DNA from: Pleurocapsa minor HA4230-MV1
GTDB taxonomy: Bacteria; Cyanobacteriota; Cyanobacteriia; Cyanobacteriales; Xenococcaceae
DNA length: 64,000 bases
Direction of reading: 5' to 3'
Assembly: GCA_019359095.1 (NCBI GenBank)
Contig: JAHHHZ010000019.1
Coordinates: forward strand, 288,477 to 352,476
The notes beneath the pieces were generated by a model. The model saw only the letters and a program-made list of their open reading frames with translations, was not told where the DNA came from and did not search any database. A program made the translations under genes and the position numbers. Of this stretch, positions 34,560 through 43,260 are shown one piece after another (positions within the stretch are counted from its first letter, which is position 1; each line of letters begins with the position of its first letter).

Positions 34560-35384
34560 TCACGAGTCATTTATTTCTGAACGACGATCAGACAAAGCTT
34601 GTATTTCGCTCCGCAAAGCTTTAATTTCGGTATGTAGCGCATCTATGGATTTAGCACCTGCTAACTCAGCTTCATTATCTTCGGCATCGCGACCAACAAA
34701 AAATGTGGCAAGCACTGCCGTCACGTAACCAAATACGGCAAAAGCATACAGTGCCAGAATCAAACAAAGAATACGTCCTTCTGGGGTTTGAGGCCAGTAT
34801 TCCGAACCCATAGTTGTCATTAGCATCGCCGTCCACCATAATGCTGTACCATAGTCGTTCAAACCGCTTCCATCTGGGGTATCGCTTTCAAAGGCATACA
34901 TTCCTGCTGCACCGACTAAAATAATAGCTAGTGTGAGCATCACCACATAGCCAAAACCACGACGACCCATACTAGCACCAAGTGCGCTCATACCTCGATT
35001 GGTGCGCGTCAAAACACGAATTAAATTTAGTCCGCGAGTCGCCCGTAACCCTTGTAAAAAGCGGACAAATCGGGCGATTCTCAAGATTCTCAGTGCTGGA
35101 ATCATAAGCGCGATCGCACTGAGCCAATTGCTTTTGAGGTAAACTAACTTGCGAGGAGCAAGAGTAAATGTCAGTGCAAAGTCGAGAATAAAAATTATCC
35201 AAATGACTGTGCCGAGTGTTTGCAGTAAGGGATTTAAACCGAGAGTTAATTCAACAACAAACAGCACCAGCCATACCCAGGCTAGTACTATCATTGGCAA
35301 ATCCAACCAATCTTCAAGCTTTTGTAGAATTTCTCGCCGTTCTCGAGCGAGTATTTGTTTTTCCGACGTTTCCATTACTAACAC
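34560..35384 (-). CDS. Kv-like ion channel (ion_trans) with non-canonical filter
   Basis: The product has about 271-274 residues (GTG 35384 directly after the upstream TAG, or ATG 35375). Six membrane segments are visible. S4 is rich in arginine: LRILRIARFVRFLQGLRATRGL, as in voltage sensors. The pore loop before S6 reads LWWTAMLMTTMGSEYWPQT (residues 182-200), where K+ channels have TVGYGD; so selectivity cannot be assumed. A C-terminal coiled coil follows (IDALHTEIKALRSEIQALSDRR). Located in the inner or thylakoid membrane. The upstream gene ends exactly at its start, indicating an operon. Confidence 0.85.
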   Translation of the reverse strand: MLVMETSEKQILARERREILQKLEDWLDLPMIVLAWVWLVLFVVELTLGLNPLLQTLGTVIWIIFILDFALTFTLAPRKLVYLKSNWLSAIALMIPALRILRIARFVRFLQGLRATRGLNLIRVLTRTNRGMSALGASMGRRGFGYVVMLTLAIILVGAAGMYAFESDTPDGSGLNDYGTALWWTAMLMTTMGSEYWPQTPEGRILCLILALYAFAVFGYVTAVLATFFVGRDAEDNEAELAGAKSIDALHTEIKALRSEIQALSDRRSEINDS

Positions 35385-35843
35385 CTACGCTGTAACTACT
35401 AGTGTCTGCGGTGCGACGTGTTTAATTCGAGTCATTAACCAAGAAATTTGTTGTTTTGTTTCACCATCAAGCTTTTCGCAAACTGTTTCGAGTTCTTTAT
35501 CCCGCAAAGCTCTTGCTGCCTGGAATAAAACTATCCAGCACAAATAAACTTCATTTGCCATCAACCATAAATCGTGAAGATCGCGCAGTAAAGCTAAACT
35601 ACCACTACGCGTTTCTTCAAATAGCGTTGTAGTAAGTCGCTCTGGTTCTTCACTTTTTTCTTCCGAATAGCGCTCAACAAACGGTTTAAGTACCTGAACG
35701 TGTTGCTGCGACAAAGACGACAGTAACATACAAGTTTGACAGACATCTAGTTCCTCGCCGTGGTGTTGGGCGATCGCTATAAAGGCATCGGCAAGCTGTT
35801 GCTCGCTATAGTGAACCAGTCCCAAATAATTTCCTAAGTGCAT
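35385..35843 (-). CDS. Unrecognised helical protein upstream of the ion channel
   Basis: The product has 152 residues without signal peptide or clear membrane helix. It is predicted mainly helical from its leucine spacing and contains a CxxC pair (DVCQTC). The pattern HYSEQQLADAFIAIAQHHGEEL and two further long amphipathic helices resemble ferritin-like or hemerythrin-like four-helix bundles, but metal ligands could not be assigned, so this is only a guess. It is adjacent to the ion-channel gene with no gap, so it may modulate the channel. Confidence 0.55.
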   Translation of the reverse strand: MHLGNYLGLVHYSEQQLADAFIAIAQHHGEELDVCQTCMLLSSLSQQHVQVLKPFVERYSEEKSEEPERLTTTLFEETRSGSLALLRDLHDLWLMANEVYLCWIVLFQAARALRDKELETVCEKLDGETKQQISWLMTRIKHVAPQTLVVTA

Positions 35844-35911
35844 TTTTTATTACTCGCTAATTTTACGAATCCGAACGATTGAGCGCTGAAGATATTTAGC
35901 CAACAGCATTC

Positions 35912-36910
35912 TTACCAAATCGGTAGTCGCTCGATTTTTCGTAGAGTCAAATCTAGGTAAGTGTAATTCGCCTTTGGGACTATTTTTCGTCCGAAATATC
36001 CTGTATCTCCATCGTGTGTGTGTGAGCCGCTAATTTTAGCAATGTAATGTCCCTGTTGCTTGGCTCGATTAAACGGGGAACTTACTGTTATAGACCAGCG
36101 CGATGGAAAGACAAACTCAGGAATATCTTCGATCCAATCTCTCGTCCCTTGTAAATGATAAACGCGCTCGGCAGCATCAAACCCTTCGCCACCAGAAAAA
36201 GCGCCCCCGACAGAAACAACAAAGATGCGAGCATTTAACCATTGATCGAGATAATCGGCTGCACCAAGTGCGATTTGAGCGCCACCGCTAGTTCCAATGA
36301 GAATTAGTTTGAGGGGTTGAGAGGAAGAAGTGGGAATTGAATTTACTGCCTGCATTCTTTCGAGCGTTGCACTGGCAATTCCTCGATTATATACGGGGCC
36401 GTAGCGATCGTCGATCGAAATGGCAAACCTCCAAAGGTTGCGAATTTTAATTAAGATGTCGGCATTTTTCGACCACCCCTTTCCACCTTCTGCAAAACGC
36501 CACAAAGGAGACAATAAGCGTTCGGCTCCAAGACTTTTGTTAGCTGCCGAGTAAGGAAAGACATCTCGGACGGAGACACAGTCAGGATGCTTTTTTAGCA
36601 AACGATCTAAAAATTTTTCTTCTCCTGGAGTTAATTGATTGGTTGAATAGTCCCCCACTCCTGTGTAAAAAACAATGTAGCAATCGATCTTTGTAGAGTT
36701 AGTGTCAGAATTGGGAATTTTGCTCGAAGGTAAGTTTTTGAAACGATTTTTCCGCTCGCTCATTAATTCTAAATCTTGATTCACCCACCATACTAGTGTG
36801 CCAACTGGTGCCAGAGTTCCCCAAATCAACAGGATCGCTCCGGCTAACAGTAATAATTTCCAAGTCGTACCACCGAGCCATGAAAGAAGTTTTCCAACTA
36901 TCCGAAACAT
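35912..36910 (-). CDS. Membrane-anchored alpha/beta hydrolase-like protein
   Basis: The product has 332 residues. An N-terminal helix (WKLLLLAGAILLIWGTLAPVGTLVWWV) anchors it. The soluble part contains a nucleophile elbow GTSGGAQIALGAADYL (GxSxG) after a strand LKLILIG, as in alpha/beta hydrolases. An earlier strand CYIVFYTGVGDYSTNQLTPGE may supply the oxyanion region, and a C-terminal HTHDGDTGYFG contains a candidate catalytic histidine. No specific enzyme family was recognised. It lies 68 bp upstream of the gene at 35385-35843 on the same strand and may belong to the same transcript. Confidence 0.6.
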   Translation of the reverse strand: MFRIVGKLLSWLGGTTWKLLLLAGAILLIWGTLAPVGTLVWWVNQDLELMSERKNRFKNLPSSKIPNSDTNSTKIDCYIVFYTGVGDYSTNQLTPGEEKFLDRLLKKHPDCVSVRDVFPYSAANKSLGAERLLSPLWRFAEGGKGWSKNADILIKIRNLWRFAISIDDRYGPVYNRGIASATLERMQAVNSIPTSSSQPLKLILIGTSGGAQIALGAADYLDQWLNARIFVVSVGGAFSGGEGFDAAERVYHLQGTRDWIEDIPEFVFPSRWSITVSSPFNRAKQQGHYIAKISGSHTHDGDTGYFGRKIVPKANYTYLDLTLRKIERLPIW

Positions 36911-37035
36911 AGTAGTGCCGCTACGCGAATTTCCCGAACTAAGGATAGATTTCCCGAGCCATCACAGTTGCATAATCTGTGTTTATAACTTTATAGATTG
37001 AATCATTTTATAATCGATCTGTCATCTATCTTCAG

Positions 37036-37073
37036 TGGCAAAAAGTCGAAAACATGGCAAAAAGTCGAAAACA
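37036..37073 (+). repeat. 19-bp tandem duplication across a start codon
   Basis: TGGCAAAAAGTCGAAAACA occurs twice in tandem (37036-37054 and 37055-37073). It duplicates the first codons of the Yip1-like gene: a GTG at 37035 and the ATG at 37054 both begin GGCAAAAAGTCG, but in different frames because 19 is not a multiple of 3. Confidence 0.8.
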
Positions 37074-37614
37074 AGGACTATGGAAAACACTTATTAAGGC
37101 GTTGAGTTTGCAAGCTGAGTTTTATGAGAATGTTCGCAATAATTCTCAAGCTAGACGAATAGCTTTAAATATTGTGACTTTGGCAGCTTTGTCTCATACT
37201 TTGGGAAGTGGAGTTATTTTAGCGATCGAGCGTGTTTCGTTTCCCTATCTGCTACCGAGTCTTATTATCAATTTTTTGAGTGTCTCGATCGGATACTACA
37301 TTTGGACTTGGGTTATTTGGAAATTGGGACAGTGGTTAAAGCCGATCGAGCCAACTTATGGAGATTTGGCGATTCCGATTGGTTTTGCTTATGCACCGCA
37401 AACGCTCAATTTTTTGACTCTTATTCCATTATTAGGAAGACCAATTCAACTAATTTTGGCTGTTTGGAGTTTATTAGCTGTCATTGTTGCGGTTCGACAG
37501 GGACTAGATCTAAGTACTTTCCGTTCTGCGATTGTCTGTGTAATCGGCTGGACTTTAATTCAATTAGCAATTGGTTTCATCCAAATTCAAACTACATCAT
37601 TCAATTTTTCGTAA
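37054..37614 (+). CDS. Yip1-like membrane protein
   Basis: The product has 186 residues with about five hydrophobic helices after a basic N-terminus (MAKSRKQGLWKTLIKALSLQAEFYENVRNNSQA). The arrangement, including a conserved RPIQLILAVWSLLAVIVAVRQGLD helix pair, matches the bacterial YIP1/Yip1 domain group, of unknown role. Start was chosen at ATG 37054; a 19-bp tandem duplication provides an upstream GTG in another frame. It is divergent from the hydrolase-like gene at 35912-36910. Confidence 0.7.
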   Translation: MAKSRKQGLWKTLIKALSLQAEFYENVRNNSQARRIALNIVTLAALSHTLGSGVILAIERVSFPYLLPSLIINFLSVSIGYYIWTWVIWKLGQWLKPIEPTYGDLAIPIGFAYAPQTLNFLTLIPLLGRPIQLILAVWSLLAVIVAVRQGLDLSTFRSAIVCVIGWTLIQLAIGFIQIQTTSFNFS

Positions 37615-37867
37615 GGGCAATCGATGAGATAGACAAGACACGACCGATAACTCCCAAATTTATTTATGGCGATGGTTGTAGATATGTATTGAATTTAACT
37701 TCATCAATGGCGTGATCGTATTTAACCGCAGATATATTCGGTTTGTATAAATTTTGATAGACAAGCGATACCTTAAAGCTATCGAGTCAAAAATACCTAT
37801 TTCTTCTTCGGTTAGACGCGATTGCACCGACAAAAATTTAATAATAAATAGAAACATAACAACAACT

Positions 37868-39508
37868 ATGAGTATTTCACTAAAAGGGGTAGGAATTGTA
37901 CTCTCAATCTTGCTATTTCCTGCCGCAATCGTCCCCCTTCCTACTCTAGCAGCTCAAAATATTGAAGTTACTTATGAAATTTTTGAAAGCTCAATTTCTA
38001 TAAAAGAATTGGAACGATTTGCTAAAGATGGAAAAACTGAAGGAAGTATAGCTGCTTTTGCTGGTAATCTCGATTCGCAACAACTAACCGATCTGCGCCG
38101 TCTTCTGTTAAGACCAATTAAGTTAACTTCAGTAGAAGTTTCTCAGTTTTTTAACACGCCAATTGGAGAAAATATATTAAAGAGAGTCGCACAAATCATT
38201 CAAACTGAATCTGGTCGTGCGGATTTTTATGCGATTCGTTCCGCTTTAATCTTGGCAGCAGCAGAACAACCACAAGGTTTTACCATCCTTGATATACTAC
38301 AAAAATATCCAATTAACAGCATTGAGATCGATTTAGCGCGAGGTCTAGAACTTTCTGAGCAATTGCAAGCATTGAGAGAACAAACAGAGCAAGCGATCGC
38401 ACTTATATCCCAACAGTCTGCCACCGCAGCCACAAAACAACAGCAAATCGATTTTTCCAAGTTGCCAGATTTGCATTTACCAGGAAGTTTTAGCTGGACT
38501 GTACAAACTTTGAAACTCGACGATCGAGAGCGCAAGCGTACTTTTTTTGCCGATCTTTATCTTCCCCAAACTCAAAAGCAGAGTAAAAAAACTACTTTTC
38601 CTGTAATCGTCATCTCTCACGGTTTGGGTTCAGATCGCAATAGCTTTAAATATTTAGCACAGCGACTAGCTACTTATGGCTTTGCCGTTGCTGTTCCCCA
38701 ACATCCCAACAGCGATGCCGAGCAATTACAATCGTTATTTACTGGTCGCACTAATGTAGTAACCGAACCTCAAGAGTTTATCGATCGCCCTCTAGATGTC
38801 AAATATTTACTCGATGTTTTAGAAACCCGCGAGCGCGCCAATCCCCGCTTACAACTGGATCTGCAACAGGTGGGAATTATCGGTCAATCCTTTGGTGGCT
38901 ACACGGCACTAGCTTTAGCAGGTGCATCTCTAAATTTCGAGCGACTTCAACAAGATTGTAATGATACCAATACTTTTTTAAACATATCTTCCTTACTTCA
39001 GTGTCGGGCGTTAAAGTTACCCCGACTTCAATATAATTTACGAGATCCGAGAATTAAAGCAGCGATCGCCATCAATCCAATTACCAGTAGTGTTTTTGGT
39101 CAAACTGGATTAAGTCAAATTGAAATTCCAGTGATGATCGTCTCTAGTAGCAACGATTTGGTAGCACCAGCCTTGCCAGAACAAATTCAACCCTTTAGCT
39201 GGCTGACAACACAAGATAAGTATTTCGTGCTGATAAAAGGCGGAACTCACTTTAGCACGATCAAAGAATCGAATTCTAACCCAGATCCGATTGATATACC
39301 TTCTGAATTTCTTGGTGAGGGTGGTGAGATTGCCCGCCGTTATCTCAAGACATTAAGTGTCGCTTTTATGACCACCTATATCGCAGATTCTCCCCAATTT
39401 CGACCTTATTTAACTGCCGAATATGCCAAAATCATCAGTCAATCACCTTTGCCTCTTCAATTGGTGCGATCGCTATCCTTGACATCCTCTACTTCCGTCG
39501 CCAACTAG
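37868..39508 (+). CDS. Alpha/beta hydrolase with N-terminal DUF1400 domain
   Basis: Start was set at ATG 37868, giving 546 residues and a proper signal peptide (GVGIVLSILLFPAAIVPLPTLAAQ); the open frame back to TTG 37754 lacks support. Residues about 30-150 are the DUF1400 module found before hydrolases in cyanobacteria (VTYEIFESSISIKELERFAKDG). The hydrolase part has PVIVISHGLGSDRNSFKYLA for the oxyanion region, the nucleophile elbow GQSFGGYTALALAGA, and later DLVAPALPEQIQ and GGTHFSTI for the acid and histidine. It should be an exported lipase or esterase (dienelactone hydrolase-like); the substrate is unknown. Confidence 0.82.
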   Translation: MSISLKGVGIVLSILLFPAAIVPLPTLAAQNIEVTYEIFESSISIKELERFAKDGKTEGSIAAFAGNLDSQQLTDLRRLLLRPIKLTSVEVSQFFNTPIGENILKRVAQIIQTESGRADFYAIRSALILAAAEQPQGFTILDILQKYPINSIEIDLARGLELSEQLQALREQTEQAIALISQQSATAATKQQQIDFSKLPDLHLPGSFSWTVQTLKLDDRERKRTFFADLYLPQTQKQSKKTTFPVIVISHGLGSDRNSFKYLAQRLATYGFAVAVPQHPNSDAEQLQSLFTGRTNVVTEPQEFIDRPLDVKYLLDVLETRERANPRLQLDLQQVGIIGQSFGGYTALALAGASLNFERLQQDCNDTNTFLNISSLLQCRALKLPRLQYNLRDPRIKAAIAINPITSSVFGQTGLSQIEIPVMIVSSSNDLVAPALPEQIQPFSWLTTQDKYFVLIKGGTHFSTIKESNSNPDPIDIPSEFLGEGGEIARRYLKTLSVAFMTTYIADSPQFRPYLTAEYAKIISQSPLPLQLVRSLSLTSSTSVAN

Positions 39509-39707
39509 AAAAAATAGCTATTTCGACAGAGGAAAAACTAGCAAGATTGAGAAAAAATGATGATTAAGGATATTAATCTTAGGCAAAAAGGGCATAAATT
39601 TTTAGAGAAAAAACATCTTTAAACGCTTAACTATCAGCAAAATGATCACTCTAAAGCGATCGCCATCCGTATAAAGACAAAATCAACAGAAAAGAGGAAA
39701 TTAAATT

Positions 39708-40544
39708 ATGTCAAAGTATCGTTCAATTCCCTGGAAAACTATACTCAATAGTGCTTTAGGCTTATCTTTATTAGCACTACCGTTTTTTCCCATTGTTAAA
39801 AGTAGCAGTTATTTTCAAGCAACTGCTCAAGAAACAGAGCCAAGAGTTACTCCAGAAGAAATTACAGAACAAACCAAAAAACTTATCGGTAAAACGGTTA
39901 CAGTTAGAGGTGCAGTTGAAGAAGTTCAATCTAACTCGGTTTTCGCCCTTGCCGATGAACTATATTTTGGTGGAGAACAAGTTTTGGTAATCGATCGTTC
40001 TGGAGAACTGCCTGCACTTCCAGAAGATGGCACTCAGGTGCAAGTAACAGGTAGAGTAGACAGAGTAATTACATCTAATACCGTAGAAAATCAAGATTTA
40101 GACTTATCTCCTGATGTCGTTACCCTTTATAAAGATCGACCAGCAATTATTGCTGAATCGATTATTTTATCTCCCAATGCTAGTGAGGTGACTGAAAATC
40201 CTCAAAGTTACTACAATCGACCAGTTGTAGTTAAAGGAAAAGTTGAAGAAGTTTTAGCAGATAATACTTTTACTTTGTCTGAATATAATTTGAAAGGAGG
40301 TAAAGATCTATTAGTATTAAGCGTTGCTTCTCAACCAACTCCTACGATAGATGCAGAAATTTTTGCCAGAGGTCGTGTTCGTCCTTTGAATGTAGCCGAG
40401 TTGGAAAGAGATTACAATCTAAATTTAAATTCCGCTCTTACTGAGAGACTTGAATCAGAGTATTCTCAGCAAGCTGTATTGGTTATCGATAATATTGCCC
40501 CTGCACAAATCGACTTATCCGAGCCGAGAATCGATACGGAATAA
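39708..40544 (+). CDS. Exported protein with two OB-like repeats (family copy 2)
   Basis: The product has 278 residues. It has a signal peptide (SALGLSLLALPFFPIVKSSS..ATAQ) without a lipobox cysteine, unlike copy 1 at 23003. Two repeats follow: IGKTVTVRGAVEEVQSNSVF and YNRPVVVKGKVEEVLADNTF, each ending in a RP..IAESI or (Q)AVLVIDNI strand, with VAELERDYNLNLN near the end. The layout is the same as copy 1, though the sequence has diverged. AGAGGAAATT precedes the ATG. Function is unknown. Confidence 0.68.
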   Translation: MSKYRSIPWKTILNSALGLSLLALPFFPIVKSSSYFQATAQETEPRVTPEEITEQTKKLIGKTVTVRGAVEEVQSNSVFALADELYFGGEQVLVIDRSGELPALPEDGTQVQVTGRVDRVITSNTVENQDLDLSPDVVTLYKDRPAIIAESIILSPNASEVTENPQSYYNRPVVVKGKVEEVLADNTFTLSEYNLKGGKDLLVLSVASQPTPTIDAEIFARGRVRPLNVAELERDYNLNLNSALTERLESEYSQQAVLVIDNIAPAQIDLSEPRIDTE

Positions 40545-40570
40545 TTTTAAAGAACTCTCATTATATCTCA

Positions 40571-41131
40571 TTATACTTCTTCTTTTGAGATCCAACTGAG
40601 CAATCCTAGAGAGTTAAGACTACCAAAAAAATGTGCGCCCAAAATATTAAACTGCGCCAAGATTAATAATAAGTCTGCGCTTCTTACTACGTTTTCTCTT
40701 TTATATACAGCAACTCCTTGAGGTCTGGAGATCGCATCGGCGACCAAAGTAACTAGACTAATCTCTGAAGCGATAAAAGCCAACAATAAACCTACTAAAC
40801 TTGTTAATAAACCGATACGGAGAAACCAAATAATTTCTGTCCTACTAGGTTGTGTATCTGGATTAACCCGCTGTAATTGTTTGGCTAGTTGGCGGTAACG
40901 ATAAGCCCAATAAACACTAAAACCTAAAGCAATCAAGCTAAAGACAGCAATAAAAATACCTACACCAGTACCATTATTGGTTGCGCTACGACTAAAAAAG
41001 ACGAGCAAGAGCGTAATTCCTGATATAGAACCCAGGAGTATATGAATCCAATAGCTGATACGGCTTAAAATGCGAAAAGTATTGGCAAATTTGCTTTTAT
41101 CGGGTAATTTTGATGTTACTGATTTATTCAT
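40571..41131 (-). CDS. DUF3611 membrane protein, copy A
   Basis: The product has 186 residues with four membrane helices. The opening KFANTFRILSRISYWIHILLGSISGI, the central RIGLLTSLVGLLLAFIASEISLVTLVADAI and the ending NILGAHFFGSLNSLGLLSW are DUF3611 hallmarks, a family of cyanobacteria and chloroplasts with unknown function. It lies 17 bp downstream of copy B on the same strand, and the two are similar along their whole length, so they arose by tandem duplication. Confidence 0.85.
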   Translation of the reverse strand: MNKSVTSKLPDKSKFANTFRILSRISYWIHILLGSISGITLLLVFFSRSATNNGTGVGIFIAVFSLIALGFSVYWAYRYRQLAKQLQRVNPDTQPSRTEIIWFLRIGLLTSLVGLLLAFIASEISLVTLVADAISRPQGVAVYKRENVVRSADLLLILAQFNILGAHFFGSLNSLGLLSWISKEEV

Positions 41132-41148
41132 GTTTTTACGTAAAAGAT

Positions 41149-41706
41149 TTATTCCCGTGTAATCCAGTTAAGTAGTCCCAAAGAATTAATAGCTCCTAAT
41201 GTATGTGCGCCCAAAATTGTGATGTTGACAAAATCTAAAAATAAATCGGCTGTTTCAATTGCCTGTTGTGGCTCGTATACTCTTCCTCCTTGTGGTTGAG
41301 CGATCGCTTCAGCAATAATAGTTACTACCGTAGTTTCAGAAGCTAAAAAAGCTAAGATTAACCCCAATAAACTTACTGACAAACCGATACGTAAAACATT
41401 AATTATCTCTGCTCTTTCTGGTTGCACAGTGAGATTGGTAGATAGCTGTTTTGCCAGGCGACTATAACGCCAATCCCAAAAGATTCTAAATCCCAAGACA
41501 ATTAGACTAGCCACAGTCAGAATAATACTAGCTTTGATCGCTGCATTGTTTGCAGGTGCGCCCAATCTTCGACTAAATATTATTAATCCTAAAATAATCC
41601 CTGAAGTTACACCTAGAATTAAATGAACCCAATAACTAATTTGTGCTAAGAGGCGAAAAATATTAGCAAATTTATGTTTTGGGGGGATAGAAGTGGAATT
41701 CATCAA
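41149..41706 (-). CDS. DUF3611 membrane protein, copy B
   Basis: The product has 185 residues with the same four-helix plan as copy A: KFANIFRLLAQISYWVHLILGVTSGI, RIGLSVSLLGLILAFLASETTVVTIIAEAI and NITILGAHTLGAINSLGLLNW. It is first in the pair. The two proteins may form a hetero-oligomer, which is inference from their co-transcription and equal length. Confidence 0.85.
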   Translation of the reverse strand: MMNSTSIPPKHKFANIFRLLAQISYWVHLILGVTSGIILGLIIFSRRLGAPANNAAIKASIILTVASLIVLGFRIFWDWRYSRLAKQLSTNLTVQPERAEIINVLRIGLSVSLLGLILAFLASETTVVTIIAEAIAQPQGGRVYEPQQAIETADLFLDFVNITILGAHTLGAINSLGLLNWITRE

Positions 41707-42103
41707 TTTTTTTTTAGATACTAACTATTTAAGATCTTGTAAAATTTTAGATTTTTTTGACTCTACCATAAGACTTAAAAGTATTTATAGCAATCGTCTA
41801 TGATTTCTTACTTTTAGTAGTTAAACAAAATGACCTGGTCACTGTCCATATATTCAAATCAAAAATTAATCATACTTTTAATAGATAAAAAAAGAAATTT
41901 AATTAACTAATATTTAAAAGCAAAAAGCATTACTATAGCTGAGTCAAAATAATGAATAATCAAGCTGATAAATTTAAGTTTTTAAATTCTAGATTCAATT
42001 AGCACCTGATGAAGCTAAGGAACGAAACTTGGGTGTCGTCAAAATTGAAGAAGATAGCGAAGTTTATCTTAATTAATTTTAGTAATGGACAAGAAGTTAA
42101 ATT
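41707..42103. other. Intergenic stretch with a short coding remnant
   Basis: No intact gene lies in these 397 bases. At about 41998-42076 the plus strand reads QLAPDEAKERNLGVVKIEED followed by SEVYLN and a stop, which looks like the C-terminal end of a lost gene; its family was not recognised. The rest is AT-rich. Confidence 0.35.
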
Positions 42104-42277
42104 ATGAAAAGTCCTAGTGATCTCATCATTAATTTTATTATAGCGATCGCCTGTGTATTTTTAGCTTACGCTTTGGGCAGAATGTTTTTGAGGGTGATTA
42201 AAGTTCCTCAAGTGGAAACAGAAAATGATTTTGAATCGCAGCTATATATTCCCCAAAATATCTCTCTGAAACTATAG
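42104..42277 (+). CDS. 57-residue single-helix membrane protein
   Basis: ATG 42104 to TAG 42277 encodes SDLIINFIIAIACVFLAYAL as a membrane helix, then a basic turn (GRMFLRVIKV) and an acidic, polar tail (PQVETENDFESQLYIPQNI). It is preceded by AATGGACAAGAAG with a weak Shine-Dalgarno sequence. No family was recognised. It lies 83 bp upstream of the phosphoesterase gene on the same strand. Confidence 0.45.
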   Translation: MKSPSDLIINFIIAIACVFLAYALGRMFLRVIKVPQVETENDFESQLYIPQNISLKL

Positions 42278-42360
42278 TTGGCTCGGCGTAAATGGTTTTT
42301 TTACCCAAGATCTAGGTTTTTAGAGATAAATAAAGCGATCGCGATCATCATTTTTGACAC

Positions 42361-43260
42361 ATGAAAAACATAGTTCACAAACTTAAATATCCTACTTTAG
42401 GAATAGTAGGTGCGATTGCCTTGCTGACAATCTGGAGTTTTATTGAACCTCGCATCCTGAACACGGAAACTGAAACTGCTAATATTCCTAATCTGCCAAC
42501 TTCTTGGCAAGACAAACAAATTGGTCAAATCTCAGATTTTCAAATCGGATTGTGGGGCGACAATCGCGGTACTGTTCGTCACAGTGTTGCCAAACTCATA
42601 GAAACTAAACCTGCCGTGACATTAATTAGTGGTGATTTTATTTATCATCCAGGCTCTAATGCTCAACCAGAAATTGAAACAGCAGTCGATTTAGTCCGCC
42701 CCTTGGCGAAAGCTGGTATTCCTACTTATGCAGTGTTGGGTAATCATGATTACGGCATGAGTAGTAGATCTGCACAGCCTAATTTAAAATTAGCCAATCG
42801 TTTGGAAACAGCTTTAGAATCTGCTGGTATTCAAGTATTAAAAAACGAGGCAGTAAAACTACAACTGCCGAATAGCAGCAAGCCATTATATTTAGTTGGA
42901 GTGGGTTCGCTATGGGCAAATCGGGATAATGTGCAGCAGGCATTAAGGGATGTACCAAATGACAGTCCACGAATCGTGATGATGCACAATCCAGATACTT
43001 TTGAACAGTTTCCTGTAAATTCAGCCCCTTTTGCTGTGGCAGGACATACTCATGGAGGACAGGTGCGAGTTCCAGGTTTACCTCAATGGTCGTGGTTGAG
43101 GTTTACGCAGCAGGATAAAGTTTATGCCGACGGCTGGGCAAGAGGCTTTGGTGAACCTGGTAATCAACTTTATGTTAATCCTGGTATCGGCATGAGTATT
43201 GCGCCTATACGCTTATTCTGCCCCCCAGAATTAACCTTTTTTACTCTTCAGGCAGCTTGA
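42361..43260 (+). CDS. Calcineurin-like metallophosphoesterase (YkuE-type)
   Basis: The product has 299 residues. One N-terminal helix (about 12-28) anchors it or is a signal peptide. The metal-binding motifs appear in order: ISDFQIG (usual DxH has become DxQ), SGDFIYH, LGNHDYG, MMHNPD, and AGHTHGGQ. Related YkuE/LpxG-type enzymes hydrolyse phospholipid-linked phosphates outside the cytoplasmic membrane. The histidine-to-glutamine change in the first motif is notable but is known in some family branches. Its TGA overlaps the TTG that opens the headless OB-repeat fragment at 43257. Confidence 0.85.
   Translation: MKNIVHKLKYPTLGIVGAIALLTIWSFIEPRILNTETETANIPNLPTSWQDKQIGQISDFQIGLWGDNRGTVRHSVAKLIETKPAVTLISGDFIYHPGSNAQPEIETAVDLVRPLAKAGIPTYAVLGNHDYGMSSRSAQPNLKLANRLETALESAGIQVLKNEAVKLQLPNSSKPLYLVGVGSLWANRDNVQQALRDVPNDSPRIVMMHNPDTFEQFPVNSAPFAVAGHTHGGQVRVPGLPQWSWLRFTQQDKVYADGWARGFGEPGNQLYVNPGIGMSIAPIRLFCPPELTFFTLQAA

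Noticed and set aside
39557..39622. A 21-codon ATG frame between the DUF1400 hydrolase and OB-repeat copy 2
   Set aside because: Too short, no Shine-Dalgarno sequence and no recognisable pattern.
41998..42076. Reading frame QLAPDEAKERNLGVVKIEED and SEVYLN as a gene
   Set aside because: No start codon and only 26 codons; kept only as an unassigned remnant in the intergenic entry.
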